Below are positions 7,923 through 17,050 of a DNA stretch of 64,000 nt, in pieces (the first letter of the stretch is position 1; every line of letters starts with the position of its first letter). The stretch lies in the NCBI RefSeq assembly GCF_000341105.1, contig NZ_ANBB01000015.1:62001-126000 (forward strand). Direction: 5' to 3'. Below the pieces are notes generated by a model that searched no databases, had not been told where the DNA came from, and was given only the letters and a program-made list of their open reading frames with translations. The position numbers and the translations under genes are program-made. Source of the DNA: Nocardiopsis potens DSM 45234. GTDB lineage: Bacteria; Actinomycetota; Actinomycetes; Streptosporangiales; Streptosporangiaceae.

Positions 7923-9902
7923 TCAGGCCGCGCGCTCGTGCAGCCCGGCGGGGTCGTCCAGCGGGCGCAGCCGGGCGGTGCGCTCGTACAGGTCGTCCAC
8001 GGCCGCGGCGAACCGCTCCTGGGACGGGGGCAGGTCCGGGCCGAGCAGGTACTCGCGCAGCCGCAGCCGGGCGTCGGCGAACCGGTCGCCGCCCGGCTCC
8101 CGGACCGCGTCCAGCGCCTCGTCCAGCCCGCCGGCGTCCGGGGCGAGCAGGAACGCCGCCCCGGAGGTGGGGTGCTCGGCGCGGAACTCCTCGTCGGTGA
8201 CGCCCTCGCAGTTGGCGATGGCGTACGGCTTGCCGCTGGACACGAAGTCGGCGACCACGCTGGAGATGTCGCTGATCAGCAGCCCGGACTCGTTGAAGCA
8301 GGAGTACAGCGACGGCCGCGGGCCCTGCACCACCAGGTGCTCGTCGTCGGCCTTGGACTCCCAGAACAGCCGGTGCCACTCCGCGGTGAGCTCGGCGGCC
8401 TCGTCGGCGTCGGAGGCGCCGGGCCGGCCGGCGTCCCGGGACCGCTGCGCCTCGTCCACCGACTCGTCCAGGGTGTCGATCGCGTTCAGCCGGGTCTCCA
8501 GCTCGGCCAGGCGCGGCGAGGCCGGGCGGGCCGGGGCGGCGGAGCCGGCCGCGGCGAGCAGCTCGGTGATCCGCCGGTGCGCGGCCCGGGCCGCGGCCGA
8601 CCGGATCCCGGTGAACGGGTGCGGCTTGTAGATCACCCGCACCCCGGGCTCGGCGGCGAGCAGCGCCCGGACGATCGCCGGGCCGGCCTCGATCAGCGAG
8701 GTGTTGCCCGGCTCGTCGGTCCAGCCCTCCCAGGTCGGCGCGTACAGCACGGTGGGCCGGGAGCGCGGCGCGGTGTCCGGGCGGACCGGGGACAGCTGGG
8801 GCCGGCCGACCTCGACGATGGTCTCGTCGCGCACCCCGACCGCGGCCAGCGCGTACCGGTCCCGCCCGGCCCGCCCGGCGGTCCACACCTCGTCGTAGAC
8901 CTTGCTGAACGGGTTGACGCTGGCGATCTTGTCGCTGTCGCCGTGGCCGATGAACACGTGCCGCATCTGCGGGTTGCGCAGCATGTGGATGTTCTTGCCG
9001 GTGTTGGCCGGGTAGAGCGCCACCCGCGCCGGCCCGAAGTCCAGCGCCATCAGGTCGGTGGAGGCCGGCACGCACAGCACCGGCAGCGGGGTGGCGGCCA
9101 GCTGGGCGGCGACCGCCCGCTCGCGCAGCACCACCAGGGAGCGGCGGGGCAGCGCCCGCACCGCCTCCAGCCACATGTTCACCTGGTAGGCGGAGTCGGC
9201 CGAACCGGAGAAGTAGAGCACCACCTCGGGGCGGTAGGAGTCCAGCCAGCGCTGGGCGTACTCCATGGCCTCCGCGGAGGAGGCGATGCCGCGGTCCCGC
9301 ACCAGCTGGCGCAGGAGCAGCGCGGACGGCACCAGGGTGGCGGCCAGCGACACCGCGCCGCCGACGGCGACCGCGGCCACCGCCCCGGTGGCGGTGTAGG
9401 CCACCGCGCCGGCCAGCAGCGGCAGGTCCAGCAGGAGCAGCCGGGCCATCACGTCGTGCACCAGGGCCCGGGGCGGCGCGTCGGTGACGCGCAGCGGGCC
9501 CAGGTCGATGTTGCGGGTGACCACGGGCAGCCGGCGCACCGAGCGGAGCCGGCGGGCCAGGTAGCCGTAGCAGAACTGGAGGCCGAACAGGAGCGCGAAG
9601 CAGATCAGCACCCACCAGAACCCGGTGCCGCCGGCCAGCGCCCCGTCCGCGAGCAGGCCGAGCAGCAGGAGCTGGCGCAGGAGCGCCCGGGAGGTGATGC
9701 CGAACCGCAGCTGGGACAGGACCTTGGCGGCCCGGGAGGCGCGCACCATGAGCAGCACCTCGGTGCCGTAGCACAGCGCCAGGCCCAGCGCGAAGGGCGC
9801 GGGCGAGGCCAGGAGCGCGCCGATCAGCAGCAGGAAGTAGCCGAACCCGTAGGCGAGGAACGGCGCCAGGACCGACTCGTTCTCCTCGTGCGGGGCGCTC
9901 AT
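7923..9902 (-). CDS. membrane-anchored CDP-polyol phosphotransferase-like protein
   Basis: A 659-residue protein with hydrophobic N-terminal segments (FLAYGFGYFLLLIGALLA, then further segments up to about residue 190). A cytoplasmic glycerophosphotransferase-like domain follows. Family marks are VLYAPTWEGW near residue 386, IYKPHPFTG with the histidine, and SDISSVVADF near 543. The ATG at 9902 overlaps the stop codon of the upstream fusion gene (ATGA), which indicates translational coupling. I reject a longer reading from an upstream start because that stretch overlaps the neighbouring coding frame. Its likely role is polymerising or priming a polyol-phosphate chain at the membrane, alongside the paralogue at 4964-7711. 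Glycosyl rather than polyol transfer cannot be excluded. Confidence 0.8.
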   Translation of the reverse strand: MSAPHEENESVLAPFLAYGFGYFLLLIGALLASPAPFALGLALCYGTEVLLMVRASRAAKVLSQLRFGITSRALLRQLLLLGLLADGALAGGTGFWWVLICFALLFGLQFCYGYLARRLRSVRRLPVVTRNIDLGPLRVTDAPPRALVHDVMARLLLLDLPLLAGAVAYTATGAVAAVAVGGAVSLAATLVPSALLLRQLVRDRGIASSAEAMEYAQRWLDSYRPEVVLYFSGSADSAYQVNMWLEAVRALPRRSLVVLRERAVAAQLAATPLPVLCVPASTDLMALDFGPARVALYPANTGKNIHMLRNPQMRHVFIGHGDSDKIASVNPFSKVYDEVWTAGRAGRDRYALAAVGVRDETIVEVGRPQLSPVRPDTAPRSRPTVLYAPTWEGWTDEPGNTSLIEAGPAIVRALLAAEPGVRVIYKPHPFTGIRSAAARAAHRRITELLAAAGSAAPARPASPRLAELETRLNAIDTLDESVDEAQRSRDAGRPGASDADEAAELTAEWHRLFWESKADDEHLVVQGPRPSLYSCFNESGLLISDISSVVADFVSSGKPYAIANCEGVTDEEFRAEHPTSGAAFLLAPDAGGLDEALDAVREPGGDRFADARLRLREYLLGPDLPPSQERFAAAVDDLYERTARLRPLDDPAGLHERAA

Positions 9903-11371
9903 CGGATCTCCTCTCCGGCGGCGGCCGCGGCGAGCGCGGCGGGGTCGGTCGGGTCCTCCCGGCGGACGTCGACGACCTGCCCGGTCAGCACGGACAGCAG
10001 CACGTCGACCGAGGTGCGGGCGACCTTCTCCGCGCTGAGCAGGGTGCCGGCCGGCTCGTCGCCGAACGCCCGGGTGCGCATCGGGGTGGCGGTGCGCTCG
10101 GGGTTGATGCAGTTGATCCGCACCCCGTCGGCGGCCCACTCGTCGGCCAGCGCCTGGGTGAGGTTGACCGTGGCCGCCTTGGCCGAGGAGTACAGGCTGT
10201 ACTCGGCGCGGCCGCGGGTGTAGGAGCTGGAGGTGTACAGCAGCAGCTGCCCCCGGGTCTGCGCCAGGTAGGGGAAGGCGGCGCGGGCGATGCTCACCGG
10301 CGCCAGGTAGTTGACCCGCAGATTCCGCTCGATGGCGGCCGGGTCGGCGGCGTCCAGCCGGCCGATCTCCAGCACGCCGGCGGTGTTGACCACGTGGTCG
10401 ATCCGGCCGGTCGCGGCGTGCGCCTGGGCCAGCGCCGCCGCCACCTGGTCCGGGTCGGCGACGTCGGTCCGGGTGGTGCCGCGGGAGTAGCGGAACACCC
10501 GGGCGCCGTGCCGCTGGGCGAAGTCGGCCACGGCGGCGCCGATGCCGTGGCTGCCGCCGAACACCACCACGGTGGCGCCGGTCAGCCGCTCGGTGCGGTC
10601 GGCTTCGGTGAGCGCGGGGGCGGCGGCCGCGGCGAGCTGGAAGAGCTTGTCCGCGATGAAGATGTCCACCGGCTCGGTGACCTTCATGTTGTGCCCGTCG
10701 CCCTCGACCACGTGGATCGGGGTGCCGGGCAGGTAGCGCAGCACGACGGTGCAGTCGTCGGTGGCCTCGAAGCCGGGGTCCTCCCAGGCGTTCCGGTAGG
10801 CCTCGCGGATCGCCGCCAGGCGGAACGCCTGCGGGGTCTGGCCGCGGCGCAGCCGGGACCGCTTGGGCACGTCGGTGATGAGGTCCTCGGCGTCGACCTC
10901 GATGATGGTGTCCGCGGACGGGATGGCCACGTCCACGGCGGCGTGGGTCTCCAGCGCGGTGATGCAGTCGGCGATGATGCGCTGCGACAGCAGCGGGCGG
11001 ACCGCGTCGTGGAACAGCACGTTGGTGCTCTCGCCCGGGTGGGCGTGGAGCGCGTCCAGCGCGAGCTGGGTGGTGGCGTTGCGGGAGGTGCCGCCGGGCA
11101 GCACCTGGACGGCGGTGGTGAGCCCGGCCTTCTTGACGATCTCCTCGGCGTCGGAGACGAAGCCGGGGTTCATCATGACCAGGATCTCGTCGACGCCGGG
11201 GGCCTGGTCGAACAGGGCCAGGGTGTGCTCCAGGATCGCCTTCCCGGCGATCTTCAGCAGCTGCTTGGGGGTGGCCAGGCCGATGCGCCGTCCGCTGCCG
11301 CCGGCGAGCACGACGGCGATGGTGCGCGTACCGCGGGACGGTGCGGACGCGGTGGGGTCGGTCGCGGACAC
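9899..11371 (-). CDS. bifunctional cytidylyltransferase/SDR fusion, Bcs1-like CDP-ribitol synthase
   Basis: A 490-residue two-domain enzyme. Residues ~17-240 form an IspD/TarI-type cytidylyltransferase: VVLAGGSGRRIG, TPKQLLKIAGK, FHDAVRPLLS and KVTEPVDIFIADKL. Residues ~270-490 are an SDR: VVVFGGSHGIGAAVA, then the Ser, Tyr and Lys positions in LYTSSSYTRG and YSLYSSAKAA. The same order occurs in Haemophilus Bcs1/Acs1, which reduces ribulose 5-phosphate to ribitol 5-phosphate and couples it to CTP. The following two genes encode polyol-phosphate transferases, which supports CDP-ribitol as product. The GTG at 11371 has AGGAG 8 nt upstream. It is unlikely to be the MEP-pathway IspD because of the fused reductase and the operon context. 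Confidence 0.8.
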   Translation of the reverse strand: MSATDPTASAPSRGTRTIAVVLAGGSGRRIGLATPKQLLKIAGKAILEHTLALFDQAPGVDEILVMMNPGFVSDAEEIVKKAGLTTAVQVLPGGTSRNATTQLALDALHAHPGESTNVLFHDAVRPLLSQRIIADCITALETHAAVDVAIPSADTIIEVDAEDLITDVPKRSRLRRGQTPQAFRLAAIREAYRNAWEDPGFEATDDCTVVLRYLPGTPIHVVEGDGHNMKVTEPVDIFIADKLFQLAAAAAPALTEADRTERLTGATVVVFGGSHGIGAAVADFAQRHGARVFRYSRGTTRTDVADPDQVAAALAQAHAATGRIDHVVNTAGVLEIGRLDAADPAAIERNLRVNYLAPVSIARAAFPYLAQTRGQLLLYTSSSYTRGRAEYSLYSSAKAATVNLTQALADEWAADGVRINCINPERTATPMRTRAFGDEPAGTLLSAEKVARTSVDVLLSVLTGQVVDVRREDPTDPAALAAAAAGEEIR

Positions 11372-12106
11372 GACAAATCTCCTAGGGGCGACAGGCGGTG
11401 AACCGGTGCGCGGTGGAGTGCGCCGCCCGTTGCGTCCGCATCCGGGGAGGAACGATCGAGTGTTTCCCGGGGGAGGGCAGGAGAAAGGGGCGGTAAACCG
11501 GTATTTGCCCCCAGGTTATACCTGCCGCCGGATAAAATTCACGTTCTGTCCGCCCGGATGTGCCTCCGCGGCGCCGGCCGGAACCGCCTTCCGGGCCGGG
11601 AAAGCGGGTGTTCGCCCAGGTCGTGGCGGTGCCGCTGTGGTGTCGGGGATCACCGGCGGGTGTGCGGAACGGTTTCTTCCGCCGCCGCGGGCGGCTTCCG
11701 GGCCCGTTCCCTACGCGCGAGGAGGGTGTTCGGTTTACCGTCCGCCGACACTTTTTTGCCGACGTTTTGCCCGCCTGTCCGTTGTCGGGAACTCCTATCC
11801 GGTAATCGATCCGTGATCTGCGGCGGCTTTCTTCTGGCGCTGAGTGTCCGTCCGGTTCCGCTCCGTCGGCGCACGGGCGCGCCCGTGCGCGGGGCTCCCC
11901 CGCCCCGGTCCGGGCCCCGCGCCCGGCGAGGTGTGCTAATCCGCGGCGGGTTACAGGGAAACGGTTGAAGTTGTGCATCCAGTGATGGTGGATCGATGGT
12001 GAAACAGGAGATTTACAACGGAATCCCTTGTGTTGTGCAAGTGGCTCTGCCAGGGTACGGAGCAGACGTAATGTGCCCTCCGTCACCTTCTTCAGGAGAG
12101 TTCCGG
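11372..12106. promoter_or_regulatory. divergent regulatory region with inverted CGGTAAACCG pair
   Basis: This 735-nt region is less GC-rich than its surroundings and lacks any frame with coding bias. It separates the teichoic acid operon (minus) from the polyamine operon (plus). CGGTAAACCG at 11491-11500 recurs as its exact reverse complement CGGTTTACCG at 11731-11740, a candidate pair of regulator sites. AT-rich patches such as GGATAAAATTC near 11530 and CACTTTTTTGCC near 11750 could hold promoter elements. The final 20 nt carry AGGAG for the gene at 12107. Confidence 0.4.
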
Positions 12107-13558
12107 ATGACCGAGCAGAGCAGCCCCCGGGTGCTGCGCAATTTCGTCAACGGCGCCTACACCGAGGCGCGCGACGGCAGGACCAGTGAGGTGGTCGACC
12201 CGGCCACCGGCGAGGTCATCGCGCACGCTCCGGTCTCCTCCGCCGCCGACGTCGACGCCGCGTTCCAGGCGGCGCAGGCGGCCTTCGACGGGGGCTGGCG
12301 GGACAGCACCCCGGCCGAGCGGCAGATCGCGCTGAACAGGTTCGCCGACGCCGTGGACGAGCGCGCCGACGAACTGGTCGCCGCCGAGGTCGCCAACTGC
12401 GGCAAGCCGGTGCAGACCACCAAGGACGAGGAGATCTGGCAGGTCACCGACGCGCTGCGGTTCTTCGCCGGCGCCGCCCGCAACCTGGAGGGCAAGGCCG
12501 CCTCGGAGTACATGGCCGACCACACCTCCTGGATCCGCCGCGAGCCGATCGGCGTGGTCGGGCAGATCACCCCGTGGAACTACCCGATGGCGATGGCCGC
12601 CTGGAAGATCGGCCCCGCGCTCGCCGCCGGGAACACCCTGGTGCTCAAGCCCTCCGACACCACCCCGATGTCCACCCTGCTGCTCGCCGAGATCGCCGCC
12701 GACTTCCTCCCGCCGGGCGTGTTCAACGTGGTCACCGGCGACCGGGACACCGGCCGCGCCCTGGTGGAGAACCCGGTCCCGCGGCTCATCTCGCTGACCG
12801 GGTCCACCCGGGCCGGCTTCGAGGTCGCCCAGAGCGCCTCCGCCGACCTCAAGCGGCTCCACCTGGAGCTGGGCGGCAAGGCCCCGGTCATCGTCTTCGA
12901 CGACGCCGACGTGGAGCGGGCCGCGGCCGGCATCGCCGAGGCCGGCTACTTCAACGCCGGTCAGGACTGCACCGCCGCCACCCGGGTGCTGGCCGGCCCC
13001 CGCGTGCACGACGACTTCGTCGCCGCCCTCACCGAGCAGGCCCGCAAGACCCGCACCGGCGGCCCGCAGGACACCGGGGCCGCCTACGGGCCGCTGAACA
13101 ACGCCGCCCAGCTGGACCGGGTCTCCGGCTTCCTCGACCGGGTCCCCGGCCACGCCGAGGTGCTGGCCGGCGGCTCCCGCTCCGGGGCGAAGGGCTTCTT
13201 CTTCGAACCCACCGTCGTCGCCGGGCTGCGCCAGGGCGACGAACTGGTCACCGACGAGGTCTTCGGCCCGGTCATCACCGTGCAGCGGTTCGACGACGAG
13301 GACACCGCCGTCGCCTGGGCCGACTCGGTGCGCTACGGTCTGGCCTCCAGCGTGTGGACCCGGGACCACGCCCGCGCGCTGCGGGTCTCCCGGCGGCTCG
13401 ACTTCGGATGCGTGTGGATCAACACCCACATCCCGATCGTCGCGGAGATGCCGCACGGCGGGTTCAAGCACTCCGGCTACGGCAAGGACCTCTCGCTGTA
13501 CAGCCTGGAGGACTACACCCGGGTCAAGCACGTGATGAGCTACATCGGCCGGGACTGA
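12107..13558 (+). CDS. aldehyde dehydrogenase, likely gamma-aminobutyraldehyde dehydrogenase
   Basis: A 483-residue NAD(P)-dependent aldehyde dehydrogenase. The cofactor and catalytic features are GQITPWNYPMAMAAWK, the active glutamate in LELGGK (about E254), and the nucleophilic cysteine in FNAGQDCTAATRV (about C288). The FNAGQDCTA context is typical of aminoaldehyde (PatD/YdcW-type) dehydrogenases that turn 4-aminobutanal into GABA. It heads a cluster with polyamine import and a PuuB-like oxidase, so oxidation of polyamine-derived aminoaldehydes is the best reading. The ATG at 12107 is preceded by AGGAG 8 nt upstream. Betaine aldehyde is an alternative substrate. Confidence 0.85.
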   Translation: MTEQSSPRVLRNFVNGAYTEARDGRTSEVVDPATGEVIAHAPVSSAADVDAAFQAAQAAFDGGWRDSTPAERQIALNRFADAVDERADELVAAEVANCGKPVQTTKDEEIWQVTDALRFFAGAARNLEGKAASEYMADHTSWIRREPIGVVGQITPWNYPMAMAAWKIGPALAAGNTLVLKPSDTTPMSTLLLAEIAADFLPPGVFNVVTGDRDTGRALVENPVPRLISLTGSTRAGFEVAQSASADLKRLHLELGGKAPVIVFDDADVERAAAGIAEAGYFNAGQDCTAATRVLAGPRVHDDFVAALTEQARKTRTGGPQDTGAAYGPLNNAAQLDRVSGFLDRVPGHAEVLAGGSRSGAKGFFFEPTVVAGLRQGDELVTDEVFGPVITVQRFDDEDTAVAWADSVRYGLASSVWTRDHARALRVSRRLDFGCVWINTHIPIVAEMPHGGFKHSGYGKDLSLYSLEDYTRVKHVMSYIGRD

Positions 13559-13656
13559 GCACCCGCGCCGGCGGGACCGGGGCGGCACCGCCCGCCCCGG
13601 ACCCGGTGCGGCCGCCGGAGCGGCGCGCCGCGGTACGGACGGGCAGGAGGGATGCC

Positions 13657-14808
13657 ATGGCGAGTACGACCGGACCGGGCACCGCGGCGGCGGAGCGCAC
13701 CGGGCAGCAGCAGGACGCCGTCCCCGCGATCGCGCTGGAGGGGGTGTCCAAGACCTACCGCTCCGGCGGCGAGCAGGTCGCCGCGGTGCGCGGCGTCGAC
13801 CTGGAGATCGGTCAGGGCGAGTTCTTCTCCCTGCTCGGCCCCTCCGGGTGCGGCAAGACCACCACCATGCGGATGGTCGCCGGGTTCGAGGAGCCGACCG
13901 GGGGAACGGTCCGGCTCAAGGGCGCCGACGTCACCGGGGTGCCGCCGCACCGCCGCGACGTCAACATGGTGTTCCAGAGCTACGCGCTCTTCCCGCACAT
14001 GAGCGTCTTCGACAACATCGCCTTCGGGCTGCGCCGCAAGGGCGTGCCCGCCGCCGAGGTGCGCCGCCGGGTCGGCGAGGCCGTCGAACTGGTCGAGCTG
14101 ACCGGCCGGGAGCGCACCAGGCCGACCCGGCTCTCCGGCGGCCAGCAGCAGCGGGTCGCCCTGGCCCGGGCGCTGGTCAACCGGCCCAGCGCGCTGCTGC
14201 TGGACGAGCCGCTGGCCGCGCTCGACCTCAAGCTCCGCCAGTCCATGCAGATGGAGCTCAAGCGGATCCAGCGCGACGTCGGCATCACCTTCGTCTACGT
14301 CACCCACGACCAGGGCGAGGCGCTCACCCTCTCGGACCGGATCGCGGTGATGAACGGCGGCCTGGTCGAGCAGCTGGGAACCCCGCAAGAGGTCTACGAG
14401 CGGCCCGCCACCCGGTTCACCGCAGGCTTCATCGGCACCTCCAACCTGCTCTCCGGGGAGGTCACCGCCTCCTCCGGCGGGGTGATCGAGGTCCGGACCG
14501 GCGGCGGCGCGGTGCGCGCGGCCGGCTCGGCCGCGCTGGGCGAGAGGGTGGAGATCACGGTCCGCCCGGAGAAGATCACCCTGGCGGCGGGCGCTGTGGA
14601 GCCGGGCGCCTGCGAGCTCCCCGGTACTGTGATCGAGGCGGTCTACCTCGGCTCCACCACCCACTACACGGTGGCGGCCGACGGCGACGACGGCACTGAG
14701 ATCGTCCTGCACCAGCAGAACACGGCGGGCCCGGCCGAGGCGGCGCGCCGCGGCGATCGCGTCCGCCTCACCTGGCGGCCGGACCAGTCCTACGTGCTGC
14801 CCCGCTGA
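13657..14808 (+). CDS. potA: polyamine ABC transporter ATP-binding protein
   Basis: A 383-residue importer ATPase. Walker [10 protein letters not shown] is at residues 61-69, the Q-loop lies in [14 protein letters not shown], the signature is [15 protein letters not shown], Walker B is [11 protein letters not shown], and the H-loop is [12 protein letters not shown]-terminal TOBE-type domain (~290-380) follows, as in PotA, and carries the PVHxEKI-like stretch VRPEKITLA. The ATG follows AGGAGG. It is the first of four ABC genes whose products form an importer with the lipoprotein and two permeases downstream. Substrate assignment to putrescine/spermidine rests on the flanking catabolic genes. 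Confidence 0.88.
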   Translation: MASTTGPGTAAAERTGQQQDAVPAIALEGVSKTYRSGGEQVAAVRGVDLEIGQGEFFSLLGPSGCGKTTTMRMVAGFEEPTGGTVRLKGADVTGVPPHRRDVNMVFQSYALFPHMSVFDNIAFGLRRKGVPAAEVRRRVGEAVELVELTGRERTRPTRLSGGQQQRVALARALVNRPSALLLDEPLAALDLKLRQSMQMELKRIQRDVGITFVYVTHDQGEALTLSDRIAVMNGGLVEQLGTPQEVYERPATRFTAGFIGTSNLLSGEVTASSGGVIEVRTGGGAVRAAGSAALGERVEITVRPEKITLAAGAVEPGACELPGTVIEAVYLGSTTHYTVAADGDDGTEIVLHQQNTAGPAEAARRGDRVRLTWRPDQSYVLPR

Positions 14809-14896
14809 ACCGCCCCTCTCCCTCCCCCCGATGCCCGGCATGAAGAGAGCCGCCCCCCGCCCGTTCCCCGAACCCCATTGCGAAGAGAACCGAAGC

Positions 14897-16111
14897 GTGA
14901 GCAGAACAGACCCGGCCCTCCTGCGAGGGCTCACCCGCACCCGCCCCTCCCGCCGCACCGTGCTGGGCGCCTCCGCGCTGGCGATGGTCCTCTCCGCGTG
15001 CGGAGTGCGCGGCCAGGCCGCCGAGGAGCTCTCCGGGGCGGACTTCTGGGAGGGGAAGGAGAGCAGCGGGAAGCTGTCCTTCGCCAACTGGCCGCTCTAC
15101 ATGGACGCCGAGCGCACCCAGCTCAAGGAGTTCACCGAGGCGACCGGGATCGAGGTCGACTACGACGAGGCGGTCGCGGAGAACAAGTCGTTCTTCGGCA
15201 AGGTGCGGCCGAAGCTCGCCGACGGGGACTCCATCGGCTACGACCTGATGGTGCTCAGCACCGGCGTCGAGCTGACCGAGCTGATGGCGCTGAACTACCT
15301 GGCCCCGCTCGACCACATGAAGATGCCCAACTTCGACGCCTACGCCGGCCAGCGGTACAAGAACGCCACCTACGACCAGGGCAACCGGTTCACCGTGCCG
15401 TACGCCTCCGGCATCACCGGCATCGCCTACAACCCGAAGTACGTGGACCGGGAGATCACCGGCATCGCCGACCTGTGGGACCCGGAGTTCAAGGGCAAGG
15501 TCGGGATGATGGCCGACGCGCAGGAGGCCTCCAACTTCGCGCTGCTGCTGGACGGCGTCGAGCCCGGCGGGTCGGGCAAGAAGGACTGGGAGAAGGCGGT
15601 GTCCCGGCTGGAGGAGCAGCGCGAGGCCGGCATCGTCCGCCGCTACTACGAGCAGGACTACATCCAGCCGCTCACCAACGGCGACCTGTGGATCTCCATG
15701 GCCTGGTCGGGCGACGTGTTCCAGCAGAACGCCGAGGAGGGCACCGAGCTGGAGTTCATCGTGCCCGAGGAGGGCGGGACGCTCTGGAGCGACCTGATGA
15801 TGATCCCCTACACCGCGAAGAACCCGGTGGACGCGATCATGCTGATGGACTTCCTCTACGAGCCGCGGATCGCCGCCGGGCTCACCGAGTACATCAACTT
15901 CATCCCCCCGGTCCCCGAGGCCCACCAGGAGATCAAGGAGAAGGCCGAGGCGGCCTCCGGGGACGAGAAGGAGGCGCTGGAGGAGCTGGCGGACAGCCCG
16001 CTGGTCTTCCCCAGCGACGAGGACTACACCCGCCTGCACGACTACGTTCCGCTCGGCGCCGCAGAGCTGAAGGAGTTCACGTCCATGTTCCTCGCCGTCA
16101 CCCAGGCCTGA
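14897..16111 (+). CDS. potD: spermidine/putrescine-binding lipoprotein
   Basis: A 404-residue extracytoplasmic binding protein. The N-terminus has paired arginines (SRRTVLGAS) and a lipobox LSAC with the acylated cysteine at residue 35, which suggests Tat-dependent export and lipid anchoring. The mature part has the PotD pattern: LSFANWPLYMD, YDLMVLSTGVELTEL, GITGIAYNPKYVD, WISMAWSGDVFQQN. I prefer the GTG at 14897 because the signal peptide begins properly there. An in-frame ATG at 14831 would add 22 residues before a normal signal. It captures polyamine outside the membrane and delivers it to the two permeases encoded next. Confidence 0.85.
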   Translation: MSRTDPALLRGLTRTRPSRRTVLGASALAMVLSACGVRGQAAEELSGADFWEGKESSGKLSFANWPLYMDAERTQLKEFTEATGIEVDYDEAVAENKSFFGKVRPKLADGDSIGYDLMVLSTGVELTELMALNYLAPLDHMKMPNFDAYAGQRYKNATYDQGNRFTVPYASGITGIAYNPKYVDREITGIADLWDPEFKGKVGMMADAQEASNFALLLDGVEPGGSGKKDWEKAVSRLEEQREAGIVRRYYEQDYIQPLTNGDLWISMAWSGDVFQQNAEEGTELEFIVPEEGGTLWSDLMMIPYTAKNPVDAIMLMDFLYEPRIAAGLTEYINFIPPVPEAHQEIKEKAEAASGDEKEALEELADSPLVFPSDEDYTRLHDYVPLGAAELKEFTSMFLAVTQA

Positions 16112-16114
16112 TCC

Positions 16115-17050
16115 GTGGCCGAAAACCTCCCACCCCCCACCCCCGCCCCGGCCGAGGCGGCTCCGCCCGCGGCCGGAGCGTCCCGGCCCGCCGGCCGGGG
16201 CCGCCGGGCCCTGCCCTACCTGCTGGCGGCGCCGGCCTGGCTGTGGCTGGCGCTGTTCTTCCTCGTGCCGATCTGCAGCATGCTCTCGATCTCCCTGATG
16301 AGCGGCGACCTCTACCAGGGGTACGTGCTCACCTGGGAGTTCGGGAACTACGCCGACGCGGTGGCGACCTACTGGCGGCAGCTCGCCCGCTCCCTGGCCT
16401 ACGGCGGCTGCGCCACCCTGCTCTGCCTCGCCGTCGGCTACCCGGTGGCCTACTGGATCGCCTTCCGCGGCGGCGCCTACAAGAACACCTACCTGCTGCT
16501 GCTCCTGCTGCCGATGTTCGTCTCGTTCGTGCTGCGCACCATCTCCTGGAAGGCGCTCCTGGCAGACGAGGGCGTGGTGCTGGGCCCGCTCAAGGACATC
16601 GGGCTGCTACCGGAGGCCGCCCATGTGCTCAATACCGCGCCGGCCGTGGTCCTCGGCCTGGCCTACAACTTCCTGCCGTTCATGGTGCTGCCGGTCTACG
16701 CGGTGCTGGAGCGGATGGACCACCGCGTCGTGGAGGCCGCCCAGGACCTCTACGCCGGGCGGGTCCGGGCGTTCGTCTCGGTGGTGCTGCCCATGTCCCT
16801 GCCGGGCGTGTTCGCCGGGGTGATCATGACGTTCATCCCGACCTCCGCCGACTACATCAACGCCCAGGTGCTCGGCGGCGCGCACAACACCATGGTCGGC
16901 AAGATCATCGAGAGCCAGTACCTGGTGAACAACGCCTACCCGATGGCGGCCGCGATCACCTTCGTGCTGATGGCGGTGCTGCTGGCCGGGATCTTCTCCT
17001 ACGCGCGGGCGCTGGGGACCGAGCAGGTGATGGAGGTGCAGGCCCGATGA
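16115..17050 (+). CDS. potB: polyamine ABC transporter permease 1
   Basis: A 311-residue inner membrane permease with a Pro/Ala-rich cytoplasmic N-terminus (to about residue 28) and six hydrophobic segments. The EAA-type loop that contacts the ATPase is visible as VEAAQDLYAGRVRAFVSVVL. The GTG start at 16115 lies 3 nt after the binding-protein stop, so the genes are translationally linked. Its stop overlaps the ATG of the second permease. PotB-type assignment follows from gene order ATPase-SBP-permease-permease. Confidence 0.87.
   Translation: MAENLPPPTPAPAEAAPPAAGASRPAGRGRRALPYLLAAPAWLWLALFFLVPICSMLSISLMSGDLYQGYVLTWEFGNYADAVATYWRQLARSLAYGGCATLLCLAVGYPVAYWIAFRGGAYKNTYLLLLLLPMFVSFVLRTISWKALLADEGVVLGPLKDIGLLPEAAHVLNTAPAVVLGLAYNFLPFMVLPVYAVLERMDHRVVEAAQDLYAGRVRAFVSVVLPMSLPGVFAGVIMTFIPTSADYINAQVLGGAHNTMVGKIIESQYLVNNAYPMAAAITFVLMAVLLAGIFSYARALGTEQVMEVQAR

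Noticed and set aside
5018-8200. A 1060-codon plus-strand open frame opposite the teichoic acid genes
   Set aside because: It is antisense to genes with clear family motifs and reads as low-complexity Val/Gln/Ala/Gly-rich sequence with no domain.
7923-10139. Longer N-terminus for the membrane-anchored phosphotransferase
   Set aside because: The extra codons overlap the SDR domain of the upstream gene and are Arg/Gly-rich; the ATGA overlap at 9899-9902 is a normal coupled start.
9899-11371. Housekeeping IspD of isoprenoid synthesis
   Set aside because: Fusion to an SDR domain and the downstream polyol-phosphate transferases fit CDP-ribitol synthesis better.
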